Shown here one piece after another: positions 45,268 to 54,387 of a stretch of DNA of 55,950 nt. Numbering within the stretch: position 1 is the first letter of the stretch; each line of letters begins with the position of its first letter. Position numbers and translations under genes: made by a program. The stretch covers positions 1-55,950 of the forward strand of contig NZ_JAIHOM010000020.1 of assembly GCF_026130165.1 (NCBI RefSeq). The letters run 5' to 3'. The notes beneath the pieces are model-generated. The model was not told the origin of the DNA and searched no databases. It saw only the letters and a list, made by a program, of their open reading frames with translations. The stretch is from Spirulina subsalsa FACHB-351. Its GTDB lineage: Bacteria > Cyanobacteriota > Cyanobacteriia > Cyanobacteriales > Spirulinaceae.

Positions 45268-45425
45268 TAATTAGGGCTTGCTGAATAACTCGGGGAGCAG
45301 GGGAATTGATAATTGACAATTGACAATTGATAATTATTCCCTATTCCCCATTACCTATTCCCCATTACCTATTACCTATTACCTTGTTAAGTCTAGCGTT
45401 GGGCTTTTTCAGCAGACCCTAATTA
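45268..45425. mobile_element. 158-bp MITE-like element
   Basis: Terminal inverted repeats TAATTAGGGCTTGCTGAATA (45268-45287) and the matching AAAAAGCCC-side copy reading inward from 45425 (CTTTTTCAGCAGACCCTAAT plus TA). The interior is only short tandem repeats (AATTGACA, CCATTACCTATT). No coding capacity. Related ends occur at 33543, 33630 and 49414. It lies between the convergent hydrolase and S9 peptidase genes, and its right end is 15 bp from the stop of the latter. Confidence 0.6.
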
Positions 45426-45439
45426 GGGCTTGCGATTTG

Positions 45440-47377
45440 CTACAAATTGAAAATCAGAACAGGTTCAATGGTTTCTGCGGGAGCATAACCGAACACACGG
45501 GAATAAAAATAAAACTCCCCATCTAAAGCCCGTTTAATATTCTCCGCCTTACGAAAACCGTGTTGTTCTTCCGCAAAAGGAACATAGGCAACAGGTAAAC
45601 CTTTGTTTTTAAGGGCTTCTACCATCATTTCCGCTTGATTAGGCGGCACAACTTTATCTTCTAAACCTTGGAAGAAAATCACCGGACAAGATAAACGCTC
45701 GGTGAAATGAATGGGAGAACGTTGATAATAAATCTCTTTTTCTTCAGGATATTTACCAATTAAACCATCGAGATAACGAGACTCAAATTTATGGGTATCT
45801 TGGGCGAGCGCCTCTAAATCACTGATGCCATAGTAACTGGCTCCAGCTTTAAAGACATCGTGAAAAGTGAGGGCGGCAAGGGTAGTGTATCCTCCGGCAC
45901 TGCCTCCGGCAATGGCTAACCGTTGCCCGTCTACTTTGCCTTGCCGCACCAAATAACGGGCGGCGTTTACACAGTCGGCAACGTCTACAATGCCCCATTT
46001 GCCATTCAAACGTTGGCGGTATTCTCGCCCATACCCGGTGCTGCCGCCATAGTTTACATCTACTACGGCAAACCCGCGACTGGTCCAGTATTGATACCGT
46101 AAATTAAAGGTGGCTGAGGCGGCCGCTGTGGGGCCGCCGTGACTGCGCACGAGGAGGGGAGGCAATTCACCCTCGGGGGCTGTGTAATCACGATTTTGGG
46201 GGGGATAGAACCACGCATAGGCGGTTTTCCCGTCCTCGGTGGGAAATTCGATTTCTTGGGGGATGGAGAGATAACCGACATCTAGGGTGAGGTCACTGGT
46301 GCGTTTTAGGCACTGGGTTTGTAAGGTGTCGACGTCCATTTGTACCAGTTGGGTGGGTTCGGTGGGGGAACCGCCAATAAAATACAGGGTATTGTCTTTA
46401 ACTTGTAGGGATCCCATACTGGTAAAGGGGACGTTAAAGATTTGTAGGGATTTGCTGTTAAATTCAAAACGGGCCATTGTGTCTTGACCGTTTTGGGAGT
46501 AGATACAGATTAAGCTATGGGTGGAGTCGAAAACGTAGGGCTGAACACCGAAAACCCAGTGGGGATAACCAAATTCGGCATCGAGGGGAAAGAGGGGTTC
46601 AATGCCTTGGTTGGTATAACAGTATAGATTCCACCAATTGCTCCGGTCTGAGACAAAGAAGAGGGTGCCGTCCGGGGAAAAGGCCGGGGCGCAGACGGAT
46701 TCATGATCGCTGCCTGTAATACAGGTTTTTTCGCCGATTTCACCGTTGGGAAGGACGGAGGCAAGCCAGAGGGTGGTTCCATCCCAAGGCATATTAGGAT
46801 GATTCCATTGGAGCCAAGTGATTTGGGAGCCGTCGGGACTGAGACGAGGGGAGGAGTAAAAGTCACTGCCGGAGACTAGGGTTTTGACGATTCCGGTTTT
46901 GAGGTCGATGGTGGCGAGGGTGTTTTGAGGTTCCGGGTTGGCTTGGCTGTGATCTTCACAAACGCAGATGAGGCGATCGCGTTTTCGATCCAAAACAGCA
47001 TCAGCATAGCGGCACTGGTTATTTTCCGGGGTTAGGGGTTGGGCCGGTTCCCCCACTCGTTGGCAGTAAATCCGTTGGTCGGCAAAGTTGGAAAAGTATA
47101 AAATCCCCTGATCAATTAAATAAGCCCCGCCCCCGTATTCATGGACGCGAGTTCGCAGGTTAAAGGGTGGGGGGGTGATATCGCAGCAAGTCCCATCTGG
47201 ACTTCGTTTCACGAGAACATTCCGCCCTCCTTCGGAAGGCCTTCCTTCTAACCAATAGATATCTTCTCCATCAACGGTTACTCCCCCTAATCCAATCGTG
47301 CCGGAAACAATTAACTCGGAAGTAATGGGTGATTTCCAAGAACCAAATGGTGCTGGTTGCATAAAGGTGCTGCTCAT
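45440..47377 (-). CDS. S9-family peptidase (prolyl oligopeptidase-like)
   Basis: 645 residues: an N-terminal WD/beta-propeller domain (about 15-360, with SPRLSPDGSQITWLQW and CAPAFSPDGTLFFVSDRSNW) and a C-terminal alpha/beta hydrolase. The nucleophile is in AIAGGSAGGYTTLAAL; the Asp is in QGLEDKVVPPNQ and the His in EEQHGFRKAENI. The branch is like dipeptidyl aminopeptidase/acylaminoacyl peptidase. No signal peptide, so cytosolic. The propeller gate would limit substrates to short peptides. Confidence 0.9.
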   Translation of the reverse strand: MSSTFMQPAPFGSWKSPITSELIVSGTIGLGGVTVDGEDIYWLEGRPSEGGRNVLVKRSPDGTCCDITPPPFNLRTRVHEYGGGAYLIDQGILYFSNFADQRIYCQRVGEPAQPLTPENNQCRYADAVLDRKRDRLICVCEDHSQANPEPQNTLATIDLKTGIVKTLVSGSDFYSSPRLSPDGSQITWLQWNHPNMPWDGTTLWLASVLPNGEIGEKTCITGSDHESVCAPAFSPDGTLFFVSDRSNWWNLYCYTNQGIEPLFPLDAEFGYPHWVFGVQPYVFDSTHSLICIYSQNGQDTMARFEFNSKSLQIFNVPFTSMGSLQVKDNTLYFIGGSPTEPTQLVQMDVDTLQTQCLKRTSDLTLDVGYLSIPQEIEFPTEDGKTAYAWFYPPQNRDYTAPEGELPPLLVRSHGGPTAAASATFNLRYQYWTSRGFAVVDVNYGGSTGYGREYRQRLNGKWGIVDVADCVNAARYLVRQGKVDGQRLAIAGGSAGGYTTLAALTFHDVFKAGASYYGISDLEALAQDTHKFESRYLDGLIGKYPEEKEIYYQRSPIHFTERLSCPVIFFQGLEDKVVPPNQAEMMVEALKNKGLPVAYVPFAEEQHGFRKAENIKRALDGEFYFYSRVFGYAPAETIEPVLIFNL

Positions 47378-47425
47378 ATCTAGGCTATTGTTAATACTCT
47401 CGCACAGGATCTTAATTAATTGTGA

Positions 47426-48487
47426 TTAATTCCCACTTGATTTCGGTTTTAGGGGGTTGTCTCTCTCTAAAGGTAGAGCCGAAAAGCCTAAATGAGTGGC
47501 AACGGGGCGCTGACGCAGGGGGATGCGGGTGTGGATGGGGGAGTTCAGGGTGATGATCTGATCTTGCTCTCTAATGACGAGGGTGCTGGAGCCGCCCCCG
47601 TCTAAATTGAGGGCTTCTGTGGCTCCAAGTTGGGCGAGGAATTGGCTCAGTTCAGGCAGGGTCATGCCTTGACTATAAAAGGGTTGCCGACCATCAACGA
47701 CCACAAACCAGAGTTTTTTTTGTTGGGGATTTAAGGCGATCGCACTGCGGGGATAATTTTTGCCGTGATCGGTGTGCTGGATGAGGGGGGGAGTCTTACC
47801 TTGATCTAAGAGAATATCCCGCCCAGCAATAGCTTGGGTTGTTCCCTCGGGACAGTCAGCCGGGACAATTTCAAAGGTGTGGGGGGGGATAAAACACAAG
47901 ACCGCCCATTGATCATGGGGGGGAGAGTATAACACCCCATTGGCGATCACTTGACCAATGGCATAAACGCGATCGCCTCGTTTCGGAAAATAATCCCAAG
48001 GATGCCGGGCATAAGCTGGAGTGAAAAAACTGCCATTGATCGCCACAGCCACCGGATACTGTCGCACAAAATCCCCAGTCGTTTGGGCGGGAAACTGCAT
48101 TTTCTGGGGTTTAACTTGACCCAGAGTAACAAAAGGTTGAATACTCGGTTCTCTTAAATCAAAACTTACAACGTGAATTACAACAGGACGGGGATGCTTA
48201 CGCAATAAACGCTCATACATGACACCCACAAACAGTTCTCGTCGGTTGGGGCGACGGGGAGGCCGTAAACCGAGTAACGCTAAATGTAGCAAAAGCGGGA
48301 CGGTTAGACCCACCATGACGGTTAGTGTGATTCTCGTTCCGAGACGCTTCGCGATTCTCGTTCCGAGACGCTTCGCGATTCTCGTTCCGAGACGCTTCGC
48401 GATTCTCGTTCCGAGACGCTTCGCGATTCTCGTTCCGAGACGCTTCGCGATTCTCGTTCCGAGACGCTTCGCGATCGCCTTGAACAT
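47426..48487 (-). CDS. Phosphodiester glycosidase (NAGPA-like) with repeat-expanded N-terminus
   Basis: 353 residues from ATG 48487 (MFKAIAKRLGTRI). The first 55 residues are six tandem AKRLGTRI octapeptides encoded by a perfect 24-bp repeat. Next are a membrane helix (TLTVMVGLTVPLLLHLALLG) and the NAGPA domain, with VAINGSFFTP, RSAIALNPQQKKLWFVVVDG and ALNLDGGGSSTLV. The domain cleaves GlcNAc-phosphodiester bonds in the lysosomal enzyme; bacterial roles are in glycan or cell-wall processing. The basic repeat extends the cytosolic side before the anchor. A frame of one or two repeats would be the expected ancestral form. Confidence 0.82.
   Translation of the reverse strand: MFKAIAKRLGTRIAKRLGTRIAKRLGTRIAKRLGTRIAKRLGTRIAKRLGTRITLTVMVGLTVPLLLHLALLGLRPPRRPNRRELFVGVMYERLLRKHPRPVVIHVVSFDLREPSIQPFVTLGQVKPQKMQFPAQTTGDFVRQYPVAVAINGSFFTPAYARHPWDYFPKRGDRVYAIGQVIANGVLYSPPHDQWAVLCFIPPHTFEIVPADCPEGTTQAIAGRDILLDQGKTPPLIQHTDHGKNYPRSAIALNPQQKKLWFVVVDGRQPFYSQGMTLPELSQFLAQLGATEALNLDGGGSSTLVIREQDQIITLNSPIHTRIPLRQRPVATHLGFSALPLERDNPLKPKSSGN
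48329..48472. repeat. Six perfect 24-bp tandem repeats inside a coding region
   Basis: The unit GATTCTCGTTCCGAGACGCT followed by TCGC is present six times without a mismatch, merging at 48473 into a HIP1-like GCGATCGC. The period keeps the frame. All six units are identical, which implies recent expansion or homogenisation. Both strands stay open in more than one frame through the repeat. Confidence 0.92.
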
Positions 48488-48548
48488 TCGACAATACCCC
48501 ATAATTCTCGTTAGAGTGGAGATTACAAGTAAAGTACAATTGAATGCT

Positions 48549-49277
48549 ATGCGCTATTTTCATCCCTCCTCACCCTCATTACTCCTCAGCTTAGGATTGC
48601 TCATTACCCCCCTAACAGCCTGTGCAGACAATCCCCCCTCCCAAGTCAGTCCAACCGATTTAACCACTGCCCCCACCCCCCTCTGTGCCGAGGGAATCAT
48701 CCAAGAATCCTTTATGACCGACCATTATAGGCTGCACCTCTGTTCACAAAATGAGGAATTATGGTTAGTTGGGCTAGCCAGCACCCGACCGGGGGAAGTA
48801 GTACAGGCCCAAGTCATCAACCCCGAAGAGGAAGAAATTATTGCCCAAGACGAAGAACAAACTCAGTATCGTATTGTCGAGGGTCAACTACACATTGAAC
48901 AGGACGGCGAAACAGTAACCGAAGGCCTTTATGAGTCCATGGACTTCACCCAGTTACGAGACAATGTACCCTTAGCAGGAGAAGACCCCGAAGCCATTGC
49001 TACAGCCCTTTTCGCCATCCCCCCCGCAGAAATTTCCCCAGAGTCCGGTCAGCAAGAAATCATCCCCTTACCCGGAGAGAATCCCCCAGTAGTCATTGTG
49101 GAAAAAACCAGACTCCCCGATGATTCCGTCTCCGGCATCCGCTACCGTCTAGAGTTTCTCCCGGCCCCCACCTCCACCCCCGAGTCCCCCCAATGGACAT
49201 TAGGCTGGGTCGGTCGTCAATTTACCTGCTGGCCTGGTCGAGGTTCTCAAGAATGGAATAACCAACTTTGTCGTTAA
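48549..49277 (+). CDS. Hypothetical lipoprotein
   Basis: 242 residues from ATG 48549; a longer frame upstream only reads through the 24-bp repeat on the wrong strand. Lipobox LTAC at about residues 22-25. The mature part is acidic with beta-strand character (SFMTDHYRLHLCSQNEELWL, VEGQLHIEQDGETVTEG) and ends with GRQFTCWPGRGSQEWNNQLC, giving four Cys besides the lipid one. No family recognised. Divergent from the glycosidase gene with only about 60 bp between them, so promoters overlap. Confidence 0.65.
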   Translation: MRYFHPSSPSLLLSLGLLITPLTACADNPPSQVSPTDLTTAPTPLCAEGIIQESFMTDHYRLHLCSQNEELWLVGLASTRPGEVVQAQVINPEEEEIIAQDEEQTQYRIVEGQLHIEQDGETVTEGLYESMDFTQLRDNVPLAGEDPEAIATALFAIPPAEISPESGQQEIIPLPGENPPVVIVEKTRLPDDSVSGIRYRLEFLPAPTSTPESPQWTLGWVGRQFTCWPGRGSQEWNNQLCR

Positions 49278-49759
49278 CCGTTCAATCATTCGCCCCTTGT
49301 GGGGGAGCAGGGGAGCGGGGGGGCAGGGGAGCAGGGGAGCAGGGGAGCAGGGGGAACAATTATCAATTCCCTATTCCCTATTCCCTATTCCCTATTCCCT
49401 AGCCCCACGAGTAGAGTTATTCCGCAAGCCCTAAGTGAACCCTTCCAGATTTCACCCAAATGGGTGAGAAAAAACTTCCGGAAAAGAATTTTAAGTGCTT
49501 GAAAGTGTAAATAGAATTAATAGCCCAAATTCGGTAGATTTTTCTCTCAGAAGTGCTTATTAATCCTTAGATGAAGCGTGAGCTTGGCAGGATTAGAGGG
49601 AATCCTAAACAAGAGATACACCCAGAGGAGCAGGTAAAAAAAATGGTTTCTCTGAAAACAAGTTAAACTGGAAGTAGTGTGATCGGTTCACAGAAAACCG
49701 GCCATTTGTTCACAGTATCTTTAACTACTTAATTGTACAATCAACACAGGGAGACGTTT
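49278..49759. other. Repeat-rich spacer with a MITE-like end
   Basis: GGGGAGCA-type octamers (about 49301-49352), TCCCTAT heptamers (about 49368-49400), and GAGTTATTCCGCAAGCCCTA plus A (49414-49434), the inverted counterpart of the MITE-like end at 45270. The last 300 bp are leader to the DUF928 gene with no visible gene. Confidence 0.6.
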
Positions 49760-50470
49760 ATGGGAAAGAACATCATGAAATCCTATTCTAGACTCGGTAT
49801 TGCCACCTTCCTGACAGCAGCCCTCAGTGTAGCAGGAATGTCTGTCGGTCAAGCCATGGAATTTCGTCCGCCAGATCGGGGAGCGCCGCGTAGTGCCGCC
49901 GATGGTGGGACTCGGGGATGCACGGTTCAAGAATCCAGTCAGAAGACCTTAAAAGCCTTAACTCCCGGACAAGCTTTACCGTTAACCCTGTCCACCCATC
50001 CCACATTCTTCTGGTATATGCCTGAAACTCAGGCTGAAGTTGTAACCTTTGTCCTCAATGACCGCTATGAAAACACGGTCTATTCTGTAACAATGGACAA
50101 CCCCAACCAAGCGGGGATTATGAGCATTAGTCTGCCTGAAGAGGAACGCTACGCCCTCAAAACCGGGGAAAATTACCATTGGTATGTATTCCTGACTTGT
50201 AATGCCAATGACCCGACGGGTGATGTGTTTGTGGATGGTTGGGTACAACGGTTAGATGAAAGTGATCCCCTCGCTCAACAACTCCTGAGTCAAGGTGGAA
50301 ATCCCGATCTAACACGCTTTGCGGAAGCAGGTATTTGGCATGAAGCCCTAGCCGGATTGGTTAAACAACGGCAAAATGCCCCCAATGACATAGAATTAGC
50401 AGCTTCTTGGCAAGAATTCCTAGAGTCCGTCAATTTAGGGCAATTAGCTCAAGAACCATTCTTGCGGTAA
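49760..50470 (+). CDS. DUF928 domain protein, secreted
   Basis: 236 residues from ATG 49760, preceded by AGGGAG. The signal peptide ends at about GQAMEF. The DUF928 landmarks are FRPPDRGAPRS, GTRGC, TLSTHPTFFWYMP, YALKTGENYHWYVFLTC and VFVDGWVQR. DUF928 genes in cyanobacteria frequently stand beside CHAT and two-partner-secretion genes, as here (115 bp upstream of the CHAT gene, same strand). A role in the same exported system is likely but untested. The mature part is probably periplasmic or outer-membrane associated. Confidence 0.85.
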   Translation: MGKNIMKSYSRLGIATFLTAALSVAGMSVGQAMEFRPPDRGAPRSAADGGTRGCTVQESSQKTLKALTPGQALPLTLSTHPTFFWYMPETQAEVVTFVLNDRYENTVYSVTMDNPNQAGIMSISLPEEERYALKTGENYHWYVFLTCNANDPTGDVFVDGWVQRLDESDPLAQQLLSQGGNPDLTRFAEAGIWHEALAGLVKQRQNAPNDIELAASWQEFLESVNLGQLAQEPFLR

Positions 50471-50584
50471 GAATTGTCGGAAAAGTTTCCGGTCAAGCCA
50501 GATCGAAGATGGAAGAATGGGTATAAGGCTAAATCTGTCTCGATCTGGACTTGAAAAACTTAAGCCATGCTTAGGAGTGATTCT

Positions 50585-53500
50585 GTGAATCATTGGAACA
50601 TTAAGCTGATTAGCCTAAAATCCCTGGGGTCTGCTCAGACGGTTTTAGGCTTTTTCGTTGGATTTGGAACTTGCGGTCTGGGGATGAGTCCCGTTGCCGC
50701 ACAGTACATCGTGCCTGCGAATGATGGGACGGGGACTTTACTAGACCAGCAAGGGAATGCTCTGCGTATTCATGGTGGCACTGTTTCAGCCGATGGACAG
50801 AATTTGTTCCATAGTTTCTCACAGTTCAATCTACAATCCGGTTATACTGCCAATTTTGAGGCGGCCGCTGGGACACAAAATATTTTAGGGCGAGTGGTGG
50901 GGGGGAATCCCTCGTTAATTAATGGGATGCTTCAGGTGACGGGGGCGAATGCGAATCTGTACCTAATGAATCCGGCGGGGATTATTTTTGGGTCAGGGGC
51001 TTCGCTCAATGTTCCGGCAGACTTTACGGCAACGACGGCGACGGGAATTGCTTTAGATGGGGGGGTTTTCCACGCCCAAGGGAGTAATAATTATGCGGCT
51101 TTAATTGGGGCCCCTAATCAGTTTATTTTTTCGAGTCCTCATCCCGGTGTAATTGTGAATGCTGGGGATTTAGCGGTGACTCAAGGTCATAATTTGTCGT
51201 TGCTGGCCGGGACGGTGGTAAATACGGGCAGTTTAACGGCACCGGGGGGTCATTTAACGGTGGCGGCGATTCCGGGGACTCAGCGGGTGCGGATTAGCCA
51301 AACGGGGATGATTTTGAGTTTGGAGGTGGAGGTTCCCCAAACAGCCGATGGACAGCCTGCGCCGATTCATGCTCGGGATTTGCCGAGTTTGTTGACGGGG
51401 GCGGCGAATCACTCTGAGTCACAGATCCGGCTAGGTGCGGCGGAAACGGGGTTAAGGGTTGTTAGTACCGCGAATGACCAGAGCATAGACAGTCAAAATA
51501 GTCCCCAAACGGTGCAGTTTAACAATTCTGGGGCGATTATTCCCAATTTATCGGGCTTGGTGGCTTTGACGGGGAGGTTGGATGCGAGTAGTGTTACGGG
51601 AACTGAACAGACGATTCAAGTTTTAGGCGATCGCATTGGCCTCTGGAAGGCTCATCTCAACGCTTCGGGAACAGAGGGCGGCGGCACTATTTTACTAGGG
51701 GGAGAACACAAGGGACTCGGCCCGACCCCCACCGCTCAACGAGTGTTTATTGACTCCAACTCCACGTTAAAAGTCAATGCCACCGGGGACTATGGAGACG
51801 GGGGACGGGCGATCATTTGGTCTGATGATACCACCGTGTTTAATGGCTCCCTTTGGGCCGGTGGAGGAACCTTGGGGGGCAATGGGGGCTTTGTGGAAGT
51901 GTCCGGCAAGGAAAAGCTACACTTTAACGGCAATATTGAGATGAAATCCTGGGGACAGCCCGGCACCGTATTGTTAGATCCCCAAAACATCTGGATTACC
52001 CAGTTAAATTCTGGAACCGATGATGATGAATTAAATGACGGGCAAATCCTGGCCTCCGATAGTCCGGGTGCTAGTTTTGTCATTTCCGAAAATAAGCTCA
52101 ATGACCTAGCGAGTCAAGGGGTTCATATCATTTTAGAAGCGACTAACTTGATTCACCTTAACTCCGATCGGTCCCTCAATTTCTCCGATGCCGCATCCGT
52201 CCGCTTTTCCGCACCACTCATCAACTTAGTTGGGGCGGTCAATATGGGGAATACACCCTTGACCTTAGATGCCAATGGGCTAGATATGCGGGATTTACAG
52301 GGAACAGGTCAACTGAATATTCGCCCTTTTGAGATTGATGGAGATATTCGCATTGGCGGGACACCCCCCACCAGTGCAATGGATTTAGATGCGGCTGACC
52401 TCAACGGTATTAAGCCCGGTTTTCAGGTGATTAATGTGGGTCGTCCTGATGGCACGGGCAATATTTTTTTAGAGGATTTGAGTGCGGTGACTTCCCCTTT
52501 AAATATTGTGGGAGGGTCTACGGTCTATGGGCAAAATCAAACTACAACTTGGACGTTAACAGGGGCTAAAACCGGCCGCATGACGACGAATCAGCATCAG
52601 GTGACGTTTAGTAATATTAACCGTTTGGTGGGAGGCAATGCTGCTGATACTTTTGTGTTTCAAGATGGGGTGAATTTTAATGGGATTCTGGATGGGGGTG
52701 GGGGATTTAACCGCTTAGATTATTCGGCCTATACCAGTCCCGTGACCGTTGATTTAGCCAATAATGCGGCAACGGGTACTCTGGGTGTTTATAACATTGC
52801 TCAAACTGTTTTCCCTTCCTTAACGCCTCCCCCAATTTCCCCAACTTCCCCTAGTCCATCAAATCCGGTGAATAATCCCCCTGTGGTGAATAATCCCCCT
52901 GTGGTGAATAATTCCCCTGTGGTGAATAATCCCCCTCCTTCGGTCAGTGCGGATGAACCAGAAACCCGCCCGAATTTTGCCCAGATGACCCTAGCTTCCC
53001 TGTTCCCCAACTTGGCTCAAAACCGTTTACTGGTGAGTCTAGACTCGGGTGAGGAATTGGAGTTAGATACAGGACTCTATCTGAATCTCAATCCCTTTTT
53101 TGACCGGGGGGATACGGCCGGGGCTGTTTTAGCGTTGGATAATCACTTTACAGAACGATTTGGGCGTTATCTCAACAAGGAAGTGGCCGGGGAAGAACCA
53201 ACTGTCGAGGAAATGCAAGACCATTTGCAACGGATGGCTGGAGAAACGGGGATGAATACGGCGGTTATCTATGCGTTTATCCGACCGGAACATTTAGAAT
53301 TAATTCTCGTGCCTCCGGTGGGGGAGCCTATTCATTATCGCGTGCGAGAAGCGAATCAAAGTCGGTTGTTAGAGGAGGTGCGCAAATTCCAGTTTGAAAT
53401 TGGGAGTCCCATTCGTCGTCAATCGAATAGTTATCTCGCTCCGGCACAACAACTCCATCAGTGGTTCATTGGACCAATGGCAAAGGATTTACAACGGTTT

Positions 53501-54340
53501 GATATTCAAACCCTATTGTTGATTGTGGATGAAGGATTGCGTTCTCTACCCTTTGCGGCGCTCCATAATGGGGAACGGTTTTTGGTGGAAGATTATAGTA
53601 TGAGTTTGGTGCCGAGTTTTCACTGGTTGAATCTGGAACGGGGGAATGTTCAGAATAGTCCTTTGTTGGCAATGGGAATGTCCGAATTCCGGTCTAAAAC
53701 GCCCTTACCTGCGGTTCCGACGGAGTTAAAGGCGATCGCACAAAAATGGGAAACCAGCACCACCTTACTCAATGAACGCGCTACCCTCAGCAACTTACAA
53801 CGCAATCAAAATCGGCAGGACTTTGGCATTGTTCACATTGCCACCCACGGCGAATTTCAGCCCGGTTCTGTGGAAGAGTCCTATATTCAACTGTGGGATC
53901 GAGCCATTGGGTTAAATGATATGGCCAATCTGAACTGGGTCGAAAATCAGGTTAATTTGTTAGTTTTAAGCGCCTGTCGGACTGCATTAGGAGATACTCA
54001 AGCCGAATATGGTTTTGCTGGATTGGCGGTGAAAACGGGGGTGAATACGGCCGTGGCAAGTTTATGGTATGCCAATGATGTGGGAACTTTAGGGTTAATG
54101 AGTAGTTTTTATAACAATTTACGCCAAGTGACGACCAAAGCAGAAGCCTTAAGACAAGCGCAAATAGCCCTGTTACGGGGGCAAGTTAAGATTCGGGAAC
54201 AGACACAGAATCAAGGTTTAATTTTAGTGGGTGAGTTTGGCGAAATTCCGTTAACCTCTGAGTTTAATGATTTAGGCATTCGGAGTTTACAACATCCCTA
54301 CTATTGGTCTGGTTTTGCCATGATTGGTAATCCTTGGTAA
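50585..54340 (+). CDS. Exported TPS-domain/CHAT protease fusion
   Basis: 1251 residues from GTG 50585, with AGGAG 7 bases upstream (an ATG at 50567 is the alternative). Signal peptide to about PVAAQ. Residues about 35-260 are a two-partner-secretion domain of filamentous haemagglutinin type (ILGRVVGGNPSLINGMLQVT, LYLMNPAGIIFG). A long beta-helix-like middle and a Pro/Asn linker with tandem NNPPVV repeats follow. The last 350 residues are a CHAT caspase-like domain (LLLIVDEGLRSLPFAALHNG) with catalytic His1088 in HIATHGEF and Cys1131 in LSACRTALG. The N-terminal domain predicts export through a TpsB/FhaC pore, which is not in the window. The DUF928 gene lies directly upstream. Confidence 0.9.
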   Translation: MNHWNIKLISLKSLGSAQTVLGFFVGFGTCGLGMSPVAAQYIVPANDGTGTLLDQQGNALRIHGGTVSADGQNLFHSFSQFNLQSGYTANFEAAAGTQNILGRVVGGNPSLINGMLQVTGANANLYLMNPAGIIFGSGASLNVPADFTATTATGIALDGGVFHAQGSNNYAALIGAPNQFIFSSPHPGVIVNAGDLAVTQGHNLSLLAGTVVNTGSLTAPGGHLTVAAIPGTQRVRISQTGMILSLEVEVPQTADGQPAPIHARDLPSLLTGAANHSESQIRLGAAETGLRVVSTANDQSIDSQNSPQTVQFNNSGAIIPNLSGLVALTGRLDASSVTGTEQTIQVLGDRIGLWKAHLNASGTEGGGTILLGGEHKGLGPTPTAQRVFIDSNSTLKVNATGDYGDGGRAIIWSDDTTVFNGSLWAGGGTLGGNGGFVEVSGKEKLHFNGNIEMKSWGQPGTVLLDPQNIWITQLNSGTDDDELNDGQILASDSPGASFVISENKLNDLASQGVHIILEATNLIHLNSDRSLNFSDAASVRFSAPLINLVGAVNMGNTPLTLDANGLDMRDLQGTGQLNIRPFEIDGDIRIGGTPPTSAMDLDAADLNGIKPGFQVINVGRPDGTGNIFLEDLSAVTSPLNIVGGSTVYGQNQTTTWTLTGAKTGRMTTNQHQVTFSNINRLVGGNAADTFVFQDGVNFNGILDGGGGFNRLDYSAYTSPVTVDLANNAATGTLGVYNIAQTVFPSLTPPPISPTSPSPSNPVNNPPVVNNPPVVNNSPVVNNPPPSVSADEPETRPNFAQMTLASLFPNLAQNRLLVSLDSGEELELDTGLYLNLNPFFDRGDTAGAVLALDNHFTERFGRYLNKEVAGEEPTVEEMQDHLQRMAGETGMNTAVIYAFIRPEHLELILVPPVGEPIHYRVREANQSRLLEEVRKFQFEIGSPIRRQSNSYLAPAQQLHQWFIGPMAKDLQRFDIQTLLLIVDEGLRSLPFAALHNGERFLVEDYSMSLVPSFHWLNLERGNVQNSPLLAMGMSEFRSKTPLPAVPTELKAIAQKWETSTTLLNERATLSNLQRNQNRQDFGIVHIATHGEFQPGSVEESYIQLWDRAIGLNDMANLNWVENQVNLLVLSACRTALGDTQAEYGFAGLAVKTGVNTAVASLWYANDVGTLGLMSSFYNNLRQVTTKAEALRQAQIALLRGQVKIREQTQNQGLILVGEFGEIPLTSEFNDLGIRSLQHPYYWSGFAMIGNPW
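52867..52935 (+). repeat. 18-bp tandem repeat in the linker of the CHAT protein
   Basis: GTGAATAATCCCCCTGTG occurs three times from 52867 (one base changed in the third) plus a partial fourth, giving NNPPVV units. It forms the hinge between the exported beta-helix and the protease. Confidence 0.85.
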
Positions 54341-54387
54341 TCCGAGATTGCATTGACCCTCCCACCCCGGAAAACTAACTTAACATC

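Noticed and set aside
48329-48472. CRISPR array
   Set aside because: The units are directly contiguous with no unique spacers, and they lie in frame inside a coding region. The same holds for 2836-3033 and 52867-52935.
48219-48548. Plus-strand frame reading through the 24-bp repeats into the lipoprotein gene
   Set aside because: It is antisense to the glycosidase gene and open only because the 24-bp unit lacks stops. The lipoprotein signal peptide begins cleanly at the ATG at 48549.
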